This document shows positions 23,084-33,547 of a DNA stretch of 64,000 nt, piece by piece. A model generated the notes under the pieces. It did not search any database and was not told where the DNA came from. It worked only from the letters and a program-made list of their open reading frames with translations. Source of the DNA: Cryptomeria japonica (taxonomy: Eukaryota > Streptophyta > Pinopsida > Cupressales > Cupressaceae); assembly GCF_030272615.1 (NCBI RefSeq), contig NC_081409.1, positions 530,818,291 through 530,882,290 of the forward strand. Direction: 5' to 3'. A program made the translations under genes and the position numbers. Within the stretch, counting starts at the first letter, position 1. The number at the start of each line of letters is the position of its first letter.

Positions 23084-25486
23084 CTAGCTCTGAGCCTCTC
23101 CCTCATCTCTTGGTGGAGGAGGAGGAACCTGATGACTGGGATCCTGTCGAGGTGCTCGAGCTCCCTTATTATGTGCCATATACTGAGAATAAGGAATCAC
23201 CTGCTGCGCTACTAGAACTGCCATGCTATATGATGCGACATAGTAGGCTACCCTGCTATTCTGATGCAAAACCTCCTGCTAGAGGGTGTCTCGCTCTGCT
23301 CTCATTGCCACAAGCTAACAATCACGCTCTTCTCTCAGTTCAACCAGCTGCCAATCTCTCTCAACCCTCACCTCTGCAAGCTGTCGGTCTCGCTCCACCA
23401 GCTAATTCTAAGCCACTTTCAACTGTGACTGCAGCTTTATAAGACGTGCTCTCATCGACCATCCTGTGTCTATCCCCTGCTCTCTCGTTAGTTGTCCACC
23501 TCCATCTCCACCTCCAATACCACCCTGCTCCTCCCTCCACTGCCGGACCTATCTCGGAGCTGCTCACTCCTCCTTAGCTCCACCCAATCTCACTCCTACT
23601 CTCCCAAGGGATCTGCTCTCACCCCTCTACTATCCACCCTCAGCTAGAACCCTGCTGCTACTAGCACCAGGATCACCACCTATCCACCTTAGAGGCTCAG
23701 CTCTCTGTACCTGTCCCTATCTTTGGCCCTATCTTGGACCCTATCCCTGTACCTATGTAGGGGCATCCTCCTCAACATCCTCAATGCGCGGTGCCTACTC
23801 ACCCAGATCAGTAAACCTAGGAAAAGGATGCTACTGGAACCACTCTCTATACTAGGGCAATACCCCCGCATTTGTAACATCATCCATATAATCCCATCTG
23901 AGGCACTATAGACCAATCAACTCCTGCATGGCCAAGGCATAAGATAATTGAGGATACCATCCCTGTCTCTCCTCATCTGCATAACGTGCATATGTTGTAT
24001 ACTCCTATGAGATCCCTTGAGGCTAGCCATACTGCCTCATCACCCATGATACAACGAACCACTCTACAATAGTCTATGATCTCCCAATAAGTGGGTGCAT
24101 GACAAAAAGGTCCCTGCGGACTAGCCGCCAGTTATCCCAAGGCTTCAAACCTCTATAAGGTCTCCACACTATGGCTATCAAATCGTCTAACTATCGCCGC
24201 CAAAAATCTGTCTTGCCCAAATGGGGCTGCATAATATAAATGGCATACTTGTATATAATCGGCTGCCCAAGCTCTCTACTATCATCTACCACCGGCCGAC
24301 AAATGGGAAGATGCTCCCAAGCCCAAACCTATAAAATATATACACCTGCGGCCATGCTCCGACCATCTCTATACACGATCTCATGGATCTCGCGATACAT
24401 ATGAGCCAACAAGCAAGAACCCCAGCCAACCCTCTGAGGGGACTCCATCAATCTCATCAACATCCTGCCCCAACCACACTGGAAACCCTGCCGACCTCTA
24501 TCTAGCATCAGAAAAACAACCTATTAATCCTGCTAGAACACATGGTAGAGGAAACTCCTTGCTGTATCTGCTCATCAATATGTCCCAACTAATGGAACGA
24601 GTCAAAATGTCAGGATCTCTGAAGACATGCCTCACTGCATGTAATCCTGGAAGGTGTCCTGAATCATAATCTACCTTATCCCCAACAAAAGAGATATAGA
24701 GGATCCTATATACATCCTCGGGAGTGATAGTCAACTCCCCCACTAGCAGATGAAACGTGTTATGCTCTGAATGGAATCTCTCTACCAATGCCGTGAGCAT
24801 TCCGTGATTCACACAGATATATGGAAAACCAAGAAGATGCGTCAAACCACATACATCAATATGAGTCTGCTCAACCTCAGATAAATGTCGAACTAACACC
24901 ATAGTGGGAGGATAAATGCATCTAAAGAGCACTGGAGGTAATCGAACCTGTAAAAACCCAACAACGAAGAATCAAAAAAATTCCAAATTAGCCTCCAAGA
25001 GAAGTAAAACATCAAGAAAATCCAACTGAGTCAAATGCAAAATCAAATTTTCACATTTAGACCTTCAAAAATGCTCACTGTCTCCTAAATGACAAAACAC
25101 AGAGGGACAGAATCTTGTACGAGTCAGGAATAGCTTTTGTATGACAAAACAAGCCCAAACGACAAACTATTGGGTCCCGCATGACAAAATGGTCTTTTTA
25201 CAGACCTATCGTACGATACAAGGGTGCATCCCAAATGACAATTTAAATGAATTCAAATGACAAAAGAAACTTTACCAGTTACTCGTACGAGATAGAATCC
25301 TGTCTCGTATGATAAAACATGAAACCCAACCCCACACATGCAAAAAACTTGAAAAATGAACAAAAAAATTCAAAATTGAAAATATAAAAAGGCTTAAGAT
25401 CGATCACTTACCACTAGCTCATAGTTTCGGGGTCGATTATGACGTCTCTAGAGCTCGAATCAATGCTGATGAGTAGGGACCACCAT
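23084..25486 (-). pseudogene. Antisense PMD gene carried by G3, with intron
   Basis: Plant mobile domain gene on the strand opposite to G3 gag-pol. Exon 1 (25486-25412) starts ATG GTG GTC and ends NYELV. Donor GTG|GTAAGTG and acceptor TTTTTACAG|G bound a 464-base phase-0 intron (25411-24948). Exon 2 (from 24947) continues in frame with VRLPPVLFRCIYPP. PMD core: GMLTALVERFHSEHNTFHLL, GELTITPEDVYRIL, WGSCLLAHMYREIHEIVY, VWAWEHLPICRP, IAIVWRPYRGLKPWDNW, MHPLIGRS, then VMRQYG and YMDDV. A coiled-coil ERDRQLAEVRVER region and a Gln/Pro-rich tail end at a stop at 23084. Many stops replace Gln (LQVWAWE, RRQLDD) or Arg, so it is now dead. PMD-containing transposons are known; splicing and promoter use here are inferred. 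Confidence 0.82.
24948..25411 (-). other. Candidate intron of the antisense PMD gene
   Basis: Reverse strand begins GTAAGTGATCG after GAGCTAGTG and ends in a pyrimidine-rich TTGGGTTTTTACAG. It is 464 bases and phase 0, and contains TCGTACGA-type motifs. Joining the exons brings ELV next to VRLPPV, a plausible PMD N-terminus. No transcript evidence is available here. Confidence 0.65.
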
Positions 25487-26650
25487 TTTCTTCGCAGAAG
25501 GTTTTTTTGAATTTTCAAACTTGGAGGGTTAAAATGATTTGGAAATGACACTTTTGTCCCATATATAGCCAAAAACCTAATTTTTCAACTTGCTTCGATG
25601 GACATGAAAATTGTACCCTTAGCTAATTTGACCATTCTGATTCCATTTTCGGGATCGAAATCAAAATTTGAGATCATTTTGCTAGTCAATTTCACAATTT
25701 GGACTGCTTAGCGCTCTTTTCATCAAATGCTCATTCTTTCTTCAAATTGTGCTCAAATTCAATGTTGAATATCAATTTCAATTCTACACATCAACTTTAC
25801 GATCAACTTTGTGCTTAACTCATCAATCAATGCCAAATTTTTCAAAAATTCCTCAGAATTAATTTGCACTCAAATAACTTATTATCGTCAATAATTGCCT
25901 ATCATGTACCCTCGCTATCTTTCAATTTTGCTCCTGAGGGGGCATACTCATGACCTTATGACCTCACATCTTCAATGTCGAGAACATTTTTTTTCAAATC
26001 TTCATCAAAAGTCAAGAAAAATCTTTTTTAACTAAAGAAAATCAATTCTCATTGCTAAGGGGCATCTCAGCTTCATCGCTTCACATCAAGTTGAGATTCT
26101 CAATTATCTGTATCGAATCAATCACTAGGGGCATATTAGTTTCATCGCTTCAAATCAAGATGATATTTGTCTTTCATCTGAATCAATCTCTTAACGTTAA
26201 TCAGTTTCATCGCTTCACACCAAATTGATTATTCATTTAAACTCAATCAAAAGTTTAAAGAGTATCTTTGATCACACTCAATTTAAGAAGGTGTTCAGTA
26301 TTCGTTTCTTGATCAAGTTGAATAGTTTATCTTCATCGTGTCTTGGTAAATTAAGTTCAAGATCAATTGTTATCATCACTCACTGCATCTAAGTTCAATC
26401 AAGTTCTAGATCAGTAAGATCTGCTTCTTCATCAATCAAGTTCAAGTTCGGTATCTTTTATTTCTATCATTCCTCAGTTCAATCAAGTTCGGGAACAGTA
26501 TCGCTTTAATCAGACTTCATTCAGCTTTGTCGCTTTGAATCAAGCTAAACACCTTGCTATTCATCTAGTTCATGATCATTCAAGTTCAGAACTGGCATCT
26601 CCTAGACATCACACATTCTTTGAACCAACGCGCTGCTCGCACATTAATTC
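25487..26650 (-). promoter_or_regulatory. Upstream region of the antisense PMD gene
   Basis: 1.16 kb between the PMD start and the G3 3' LTR without coding match. On the reverse strand a TATA box (GGCTATATATGGG, 25561-25568) lies about 75 bases before the ATG. Further out (25900-26600) are repeated CTTCATCGCTTCA and ATCAAGTTC words about every 50-80 bases, a possible enhancer-like or merely degenerate repeat. It would let the PMD gene be transcribed independently of the LTR. Confidence 0.55.
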
Positions 26651-26662
26651 AAAGAGGGGAAA
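26651..26662 (+). other. G3 polypurine tract
   Basis: AAAGAGGGGAAA directly before the 3' LTR. It is the primer site for plus-strand DNA synthesis. Confidence 0.85.
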
Positions 26663-27777
26663 TGTAATACCCTAAAAATGGTCATCTAAACCATGGCCCC
26701 CTAATCTCGACAACATCACCAAGGTCCTAACCAAAGGCATTAAATCAATCTTGAGCACATTATTAATTCTTTAATCATCAAATATCACATGGCAAATCAA
26801 TTACTCAATATTAATTAAATATTCATTTAATTAATTGAATCATTTCCAAGAATATAATTTTGATCAATTATCCCATTTTAATTTATTAAATATCCTTGCA
26901 TATTTAATTAATTAATAAAATTGTCATTTAATCATGCAAAAGGAATTAATTTATTACAAAAGAGTAATTAATTACAAAACAAGAGTTGAATTGAAGTTAA
27001 AATAAAAGAATTGAATTGAGAGAGAAATCAAACTTGAGATATTATTTCTTTTTCTAAATTTAGAACTTGAAATCATAAAAGCAATTAATTGAATTATTGA
27101 ATTATTCTCTAAAATTGGAACTCAAAGCTTTTCAGAAAAAGAAGTTCAGTTGCATTGAAAAGACTCTTTTCTTGAATAAATAAAAGAATTATCTATTTTT
27201 ATGCATGGAATTAATTTATTATTATTTCCAATGCAACTTGGACTTCTAATTTGAATGCATTTCAATTAAACTATAATTGGAATCTATCTCAAGGTTAACT
27301 AAACCCGATTTCTCAATTATTTTCAATTAATCCTAAATTGAGCTTTTCTCTTGGTAATTCTCTATAAATTTAGTCTTCAGCTCTCCTTCCAATTTACCCC
27401 AGATATTTTTGAGAACGCGCTTGGAGATTATTATCACGCTAATTTCGCTCTAGAGTCATTGAAGATTATTGTGTGTTTTAGATTATTCATCCATTTTTCA
27501 TCCATTATTGCTTGAATTGATTATTTGCTTGAATTATTCATCCATCTTGCATCCATATAGTTAATATAATATAGATTAAATCCTTCATCTTGGTGTAGTC
27601 TAGTCACTGGTATTGCTTATAACAATATGAGAGTAATCTTATACTCGCATCTTTTAGAAGGCAATTAGTCGCTTTGTTATGGTTGATTACTTATTGATTA
27701 TTGATTACTAACCATGCATATAATGACTTAATTGAAGTGTTGTGCTTGTAGCTACATACCACTTTTTCACACACACA
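26663..27777 (+). repeat. G3 3' LTR
   Basis: 1,115 bp, aligned end to end with 10263-11376 with about 3% differences by eye, mostly transitions. It is followed at once by the AGGTT target duplication. Confidence 0.96.
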
Positions 27778-27782
27778 AGGTT

Positions 27783-28716
27783 CACTTGGTGTGGGTTTGT
27801 AGACCAACTTTGTTTTCACCATGAAAGTTCACTAGCCGGGCTATGGGAGCTCACCTAGTTAGCAACCAAAACCACTTTCTTTGCCATTTCCAATAAAAAA
27901 AACTTTTATGTACAAGAATTATATGTACAACAACTTGACTCTCAGATTCCATGGATAAAGAGCCAAAGAAAATCAAGTTGCTTCCATTATTGAAGCCAAA
28001 CCCTTACTCAACCAAGAACAGGGCAAAAACAAAATAATTTTGCTACAATGCCAAAACTCCACAATAGCACACAAACCCAGGTGATAAATCTTTAACACAA
28101 AATGTCACAACTTCCCAAATGGAAATAGTATAGCCAAATGCTCAGGAAGTACAAACTGCTATACCATTTGGAGCAAAAAAGTGTAAGAAAAATGACAACA
28201 TCTTGAGTTTTTGTATTGAAATCTTCTTTTCTTCGAATGCCAACCTAATAAAAAGTTGTGTGAGGATTTAAATAGTCACTCACCACCCAAATAATTCCTA
28301 GGTACGGACCAATAACCACCTTTTACCTTATTTTTATTAAATTTCCAAAAAATTGTCAAAATGTTGCTTGACAACTTTGACAATTTTTCGTACAATGAGC
28401 ATTTTTGACTTGTGAGCTAAATAGACTTAACTCCATTATGTGAAATGGTTTAATATAACCACACAAACATATTTCAATTCCTAACAAGGTTTTATAAGTC
28501 ATTTTGACCATTTTTCCACATTTTGCCCATTTCAGGCTTACAAAGCATAAAATGTCAAAAATAAACCAAAAACTAAGACACAAAGGACACTTAAACACAC
28601 TAAACACACCCTTTGGACATACAACAAGTCCATTATTCAATTGATACCAACATAGGCCATTTCAAACAAAAATTTGATGAAGTGCTCCATGAGCTTCACT
28701 AGGTGCTCCTGCACCA
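27783..28716 (-). repeat. G2 3' LTR, right fragment
   Basis: Continues the LTR cut at 10262 and matches 34398-35353. It ends TGCACCA at 28716. With 9408-10262 it makes about 1.79 kb against 1.81 kb for the other copy. Confidence 0.93.
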
Positions 28717-28728
28717 TACCCCCCAAAG
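28717..28728 (-). other. G2 polypurine tract
   Basis: Reverse strand CTTTGGGGGGTA abuts the 3' LTR (TGGTGCAGG). Only 18 bases separate it from the chromodomain stop at 28747. Confidence 0.75.
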
Positions 28729-28746
28729 ACAAAGAAGACAAGTGAC

Positions 28747-30200
28747 TCAGTTTGGCACCAATGAGGGATCAATTCCAAACTGAATAAAGTCTAATTCAGG
28801 TACCCAAGTAGCCTCAGATTCTAGTTTGTTCCTCCACTTGATCAAATTCTCCATATAGACTTGGTGCTGAGTCTTTTTGAGAATCCTAGAATCCAAATTT
28901 TTTTCAGCTTGAGGCATGGGTGTAGAAGGAAGAGGCAGGTCTGAAAGTGCTTGGTGAACTTTTGAAACTCTCTCATCCTCCTTGGGAAGCTACCCTTTGT
29001 ATGCAACCAAATCTGCAATATTGAAGATAGGAGACAATGCAACATCATTAGGCAAATCAATCTTATAATCATTAGAGCCATACTTAGCTAAAACCTTACA
29101 AGGACCTATCCTCCTCATTTGGAGTTTGCTGGGAATTCCTTTTTGAATTCTGGACTTATTCAAGTACACCATCACAAAGTCACCAGCTGAAAATTGTACA
29201 TCTTTCCTTGTTGCATCAACTCTAGCTTTGACCTTCTGTGAGGCATCTTGGAGAGATTTCTTTACTTGATCATGAACCTCCTTCATAGATTGAGCTACAT
29301 CATCAGCTTGACCATTTCTTTGCTACACATTACCAAGGTTTCTCAACTCCATAACACCCCTTGGGTGCATACCATATACTATCTCAAAAGGACTCTTACC
29401 AATAGACCTGTTGATAGTGTCATTGTAGGAAAACTCTTCTTGGTGAAGAATTTGATCCCAAATTTGTCCATACTCTTTTGTCAAACACCTTAAGAGGTTA
29501 CCATGTGTCCTATTGACCACCTCTGTTTAGCCATTGGTTTGGGGATGATAGGCTGAACCAAAAGACAAGTTAGTACCCAATATTTTCCATAGAGTTTTCC
29601 AAAAATATCCAAGGAATTTGACATCTCTATCTGAAACAATACTAATAGGCAAACCATGGATTCAAATAACCTTTTGAAAAACAAATGTGCAATGTGACTA
29701 GCATCATGAGTAGTTTTCAAGGAACAAAATGTGCCATTTTACTGAATCTATCAACAACAACAAAAATGCTATCAAAACCAAGCTTTGTTTTGGGTAAACC
29801 AACCACAAAATCATACTCACACATTCCCATGGCCTTGTGGGAATGGGTAATAGTTGATAAAGACTAGCATTGGTAGATGTGCCTTTTGCCTTTTGGCAAA
29901 CCATACACTGCTCAGCATACCTCATGATATCCCTTTGCATTCTTGGCCAATAGTAGAAACATTGCACAAGTTCCACTATCTTGTTTAGACCAAAATTACC
30001 ACTCAAACACTCATTATGCTTCTCTTGGATCCGATTTTCCCTCATTAAGCCTTTGGGAACACACAATTGTCCACCTCTAAACAACAAACCATTTTGCAAG
30101 GTAAAGTCAGCATATTCACTATGAAAATGGTTTTGAAATTCTTGACAAACCTTGTAAATGGCTGCAAAATCTTCATCATTTGGATACAAATCCTTGAAGC
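28747..30200 (-). pseudogene. pol: G2 integrase with C-terminal chromodomain
   Basis: Zinc part: EKHNECLSGNFGLNKIVELV, CFYYWPRMQRDIMRYAEQ, CMVCQKAKG. Core pieces follow in shifted frames: MHPRGVMELRN, NDTINRSIGKSPFEIVYG. The C-terminal module reads FSAGDFVMVYLNKSRIQ and NIADLVAYKG (near 28990). A further frame gives LDSRILKKTQHQVYMENLIK, then WRNKLESEATWVPE, and a TGA at 28747-28749. This is a chromodomain, used by chromoviruses to target histone marks. Frameshifts near 29780, 29500 and 28990 and several stops make it inactive. Confidence 0.85.
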
Positions 30201-30640
30201 AATCAACTCCAATACTCTGAATCTGCATTTCTTGCACTGCTAGTAGCCTTCTACTCAAAGAATCTGCTACTTTATTACATTGTCCATTTTTATACTTAAT
30301 GGAAAATATATATGATTGCAAGTACTCAACCCATTTAACATGTCTATGACTCAACTTATCTTGTGAATTCAAAAAACTAAAAGCTTGATTATCTGTGTAA
30401 ACAACAAACTCTTTGGGCAGAAAATAGTGCCTCCATTTTCGAAGAGCTTGGACAAGAGCATACAATTCAAGATCATAAGATGAATACTTCTTTTTTGCAT
30501 CATTGAGATTTTCACTAAAGAAAGCTACTCGGCTATTATTTTGACTTAAAACATCACCAGCTACTATGTTACTTGCATCACATTCAATAGTGAACAACTT
30601 ATCAAAACTAGGAAGAATGAGTACTGGTTGTGTAGCTACC
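30201..30640 (-). pseudogene. pol: G2 RNase H
   Basis: Reads MFTIECDASNIVAGDVLSQ from 30597 (catalytic Asp), KYSSYDLELYALVQALRKW (Glu), FVVYTDNQAFSFL (Asp), and NKVADSLSRR (Asp). All four acidic positions remain in one open frame that runs on into the integrase zinc finger at 29704. Confidence 0.9.
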
Positions 30641-31640
30641 TTTTATTTCAAGATTTCAAACCCCTTATTAGCTTCTTTGGTCCACTGAAACTTTGTCTTG
30701 ACTCCTCCTTTAATATTATCTAACATAGGTGCCGAAATCTCACTGAATCCCCTTATAAACTTCCTGTAGAACTGTGCCAAACCATGAAAGCTTCGCACTT
30801 AACTTGTTCTTGGTGTTGGCCAATTGGTGATGGCTTCCACCTTTGATGTGTCCACTGAAACTTTGTCTTGACTCCTCCTTTAATAGTATCTAACATAGGT
30901 GCACAAATCTCATTGAATCCCCTTATAAACTTCCTGTAGAACTGTGCCAAACCATGAAAGCTTTGCACTTCACTTGTTGTTCTTAGTGTTGGCCAATTGG
31001 TGATGGCTTCCACCTTTGATGTGTCCATTGTCTAGTCTCCACCTGAAACTACAAAACCAAGATAGACTAGTTCCTTCTTCATAAATTCACACTTCTCCAA
31101 GTTTATTGTTAGTTGCTCATCATACAATTGTTGCAATACAAGTTTAAGATGCTTTAGATGTTCATCTTTCATTCTATTGAAAATCAAGATATCATCTAAG
31201 TACCCAACAATGAATTTACCAATAAAATCTTTAAGCACTTGATTCATGAGTCTCATGAATATACTAGGAGCATTAGTGAGACCAAATGGCATAAAAAGCC
31301 ACTCATAAAGTCCTTCATTAGTTTTGAAGGTTATTTTCCACTCATCACCTTCCTTTATCATGATCTGGTGGTAACCACTCTTGAGATCAATCTTTGTGAA
31401 AACTTTGCACCTCCCAAGCAATCCATCAAATCTTCAATCCTTGGGATAGGGAATCTGTATCTGATAGTGATTATGTTAATGGCTCTTGAATCTGTGCATA
31501 GCCTCCATGTTCATCCTTTCTTTGGTGCTAACATTGTAGGTACAACACAAGGACTTATGCTCTTCCTTATCAAACCTTGATCTAACAACTCTTGTATTTG
31601 TCTAGCCACTACTTTATTCTATTTTGGGGTCATCTTCTAG
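30641..31640 (-). pseudogene. pol: G2 reverse transcriptase
   Basis: Reads [42 protein letters not shown] (catalytic YLDD at 31191-31202) and LVYLGFVVS, then [20 protein letters not shown]. Upstream pieces near 31450-31620 (QIQELLDQGLIRKS and CVVPTMLAPKKG) hold the N-terminal RT motifs in another frame. The connection region carries a 170-bp tandem duplication (30681-31023) that repeats the VEAITNWP segment and breaks the frame. Confidence 0.88.
30681..31023 (-). repeat. Tandem duplication inside G2 RT
   Basis: Copies 30681-30850 (170 bp) and 30851-31023 (173 bp) both start TCCACTGAAACTTTGTCTTG and end CACCTTTGATGTG, with a few differences and a 3-bp indel. It duplicates the RT C-terminal segment. 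Confidence 0.93.
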
Positions 31641-32317
31641 GCTTCTTTGTTGGTTAATGAGGCTCCTGAAATGAAGTCAATTTGATGGCTTATGGCTCTA
31701 GTAGGTGGTAGGGTTGTTCGTGCTCCATCACTTATGATTTCTTTAAAGTTTTCTAGTATTTTCTGCACTTCATGAGGTATTTGAACCTTCTTTTCTTTCT
31801 TTTCTTCCTTTGGTTTCACTATGAGAGAAAATCCCACTCCTTCACCCTCTTCAAGAGTGTTTATGAACTCTTTTCCACTCACAAACAAGGCATTTGGGTT
31901 TTTGGACTTGCTGCCCTCTCCTTCATCATTCAAGGACTGAATTTTATATGTGACTCCATCTTTTTGAAAAGTATAACAGTTCTTCTCGCCATTATGAATG
32001 GATTTTCTATCAAATTTCCATAACCTACCCAGAAGTAGGTGGCAAGCATCCATTAGGAGTATATCACACAAAATTTTATCCTTATAACCCCCTATTGTGA
32101 AATCAACTCAAGATTGTTCATTCACCACCACACGATGCTCCTTGTTGAGCCAAGTGACCTTATACGAAATACTATGTGGAACTCTCTCCAATTTAAGTTT
32201 ATTTGCTGCTTTCTCTAACACAATATTATGTGTACTAGACCTTGAATCTATCACCACTCTGCAAACCTTACCCATGATCTTGCACTTGATTCTAAATAAA
32301 AATGTTCTTTGAGTTGG
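31641..32317 (-). pseudogene. pol: G2 protease and linker to RT
   Basis: Aspartic protease relic. The expected DSG active site reads VVIDSRSSTHNIV near 32240-32270, so the Gly is Arg. Downstream ILCDILLMDACHLLLGRLW (about 32010-32070) has the LLLGRPW-type motif. Then GEKNCYTFQKDGVTYKI and a charged linker KPKEEKKEKKVQIP lead to the RT. A stop follows NEQS near 32110. Confidence 0.82.
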
Positions 32318-33510
32318 TTACTCTTTGTTTGGCTCCTTGATCAAGACTCTTCTCATCATTAAACTTTTCCCATCTTCTAAAGCTAAACTCACTTCTTGTG
32401 TCTTACCACTTGCTACATCTTCTTGCACATATGTCACTCTTCTTTCACCTCCTTGAGATGGAGAAGATTTCTTAGGGCATCTATAGGCGGGATGACCCAA
32501 CTTTTGGCAATTGTAACACTTCATGGTGGAGAAGTAGGACCCTCTTCCTGGTCCACTAGATCTACCTCTTCCTGGGTTGCTAGATCCCCTTCCTCTATAG
32601 CTTCTCTTGCTATTAGAATCCCCACTTTTCTCTATAAGTTTGGACCTCCTTGGGACCTTTGATCAGCTCCTCTTCCACCAAAATTGCCTCTTTGGCCTCT
32701 ACCATCTCTTCCCCTACCTCTTCCTCTATTACTTTGTTCTTTCTTCTTCCTACTTTTCTCTTCCACTTTGAGTGCCAGTTGGTAGCACTTCTACATTGTA
32801 TTGGGACACAACAAACTGAACACTTCTTCTATATTCCATCTCAAGCCATTGAGATATCTTGCAACTTTTATTTTCTCATCTTCCACAACCTTTGACCTCA
32901 AATATAGTCTTTGAAACTCCTATGTATAGCTTCTCACAACTAGCTCCCTTTGCCTCAAATTCTACCTCTTCTTATGTAGCTGGATTTCATAATCATCTGG
33001 TATGTAGGTTTCTTTGACCTTAGACACCATTCCTTTATAGGTTGCTATGGGTTGTTTCTATTCCTTCTCTCTCTCCTTTTGAATGAACTTCCACCATGTT
33101 AATGCATCCCCTCTCAACCTAGACTTAACTACCTTCACCTTCTGGGCCTCTGTCACCCCATCACGTTCAAAGTGATTCTCCAGGCCTTTAATCCACTCCA
33201 TGATTGAATTTGGATCCATCTTACCACTAAAAAGAACTACACCTTCTAAGGTTTTCCCACTCAATGAATTCAAGGCCTTCAAGAAAGGTTCTTGTTCAAG
33301 AACAGGGTCAGGTATAGGGATCTCATCTTCTATTACTACCAATTTTCCCTTATCATCCACCTTATCACTCACTTCTCCAGTCCTAACCTCTACGGAAACT
33401 ACTTTTATCTCTAATTGCTCCAATATCTCCCTTAGTGCTCTATTTTCCTCCTCTTTTTCTTCTACCTTATTGGATAGCTGAGCATTGGTCACCATCTTGA
33501 AACTACTCAC
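32318..33510 (-). pseudogene. gag: G2 gag
   Basis: Starts MSSFKMVTNAQLSNKVEEKE at 33510, close to the primer site. A coiled-coil N-terminus is followed by LFSGKMDPNSIMEWIKGLEN, VKSRLRGDALTWW and LVVRSYTQEFQRLYL, the retrotransposon gag order. An Arg/Gly-rich segment (RGRGRDGRGQRGNFGGRG, near 32700) precedes the zinc knuckle CYNCQKLGHPAYRC (about 32480-32520, intact CX2CX4HX4C). Stops at 33058 and elsewhere and a frameshift near 32560 break it. Confidence 0.88.
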
Positions 33511-33526
33511 TTCTACCCAAGACTTA

Positions 33527-33544
33527 CTTCTTTCTCTGATACCA
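33527..33544 (-). other. G2 primer-binding site
   Basis: Reverse strand TGGTATCAGAGAAAGAAG, three bases inside the 5' LTR end. This is the initiator-Met tRNA type. Confidence 0.85.
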
Positions 33545-33547
33545 CTA

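Larger units (their letters stand above)
10263..27777 (+). mobile_element. G3: 17.5-kb Tat-like Ty3/gypsy retrotransposon with antisense PMD gene
   Basis: The youngest clear element and structurally complete. LTRs 10263-11376 and 26663-27777 run from TGTAATACCC to CACACACACA. Perfect TSD AGGTT at 10258-10262 and 27778-27782. Primer site at 11381 and polypurine tract AAAGAGGGGAA at 26651. By eye the LTRs differ at about 34 of 1,115 positions. Order: 2.3-kb leader, gag, protease, G-patch, acidic spacer, RT, RNase H, archaeal-type RNase H, integrase, 1.6-kb spacer, PMD gene on the opposite strand, 1.2-kb region with that gene's promoter, 3' LTR. Great length and dual RNase H fit the Tat/Ogre lineage. 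All frames carry stops or frameshifts, so it is not autonomous now. Confidence 0.95.

Noticed and set aside
22981-23916. Plus-strand and alternative minus-strand open frames rich in Pro, Ser and Leu
   Set aside because: They are other-frame readings of the coiled-coil and low-complexity tail of the antisense PMD gene.
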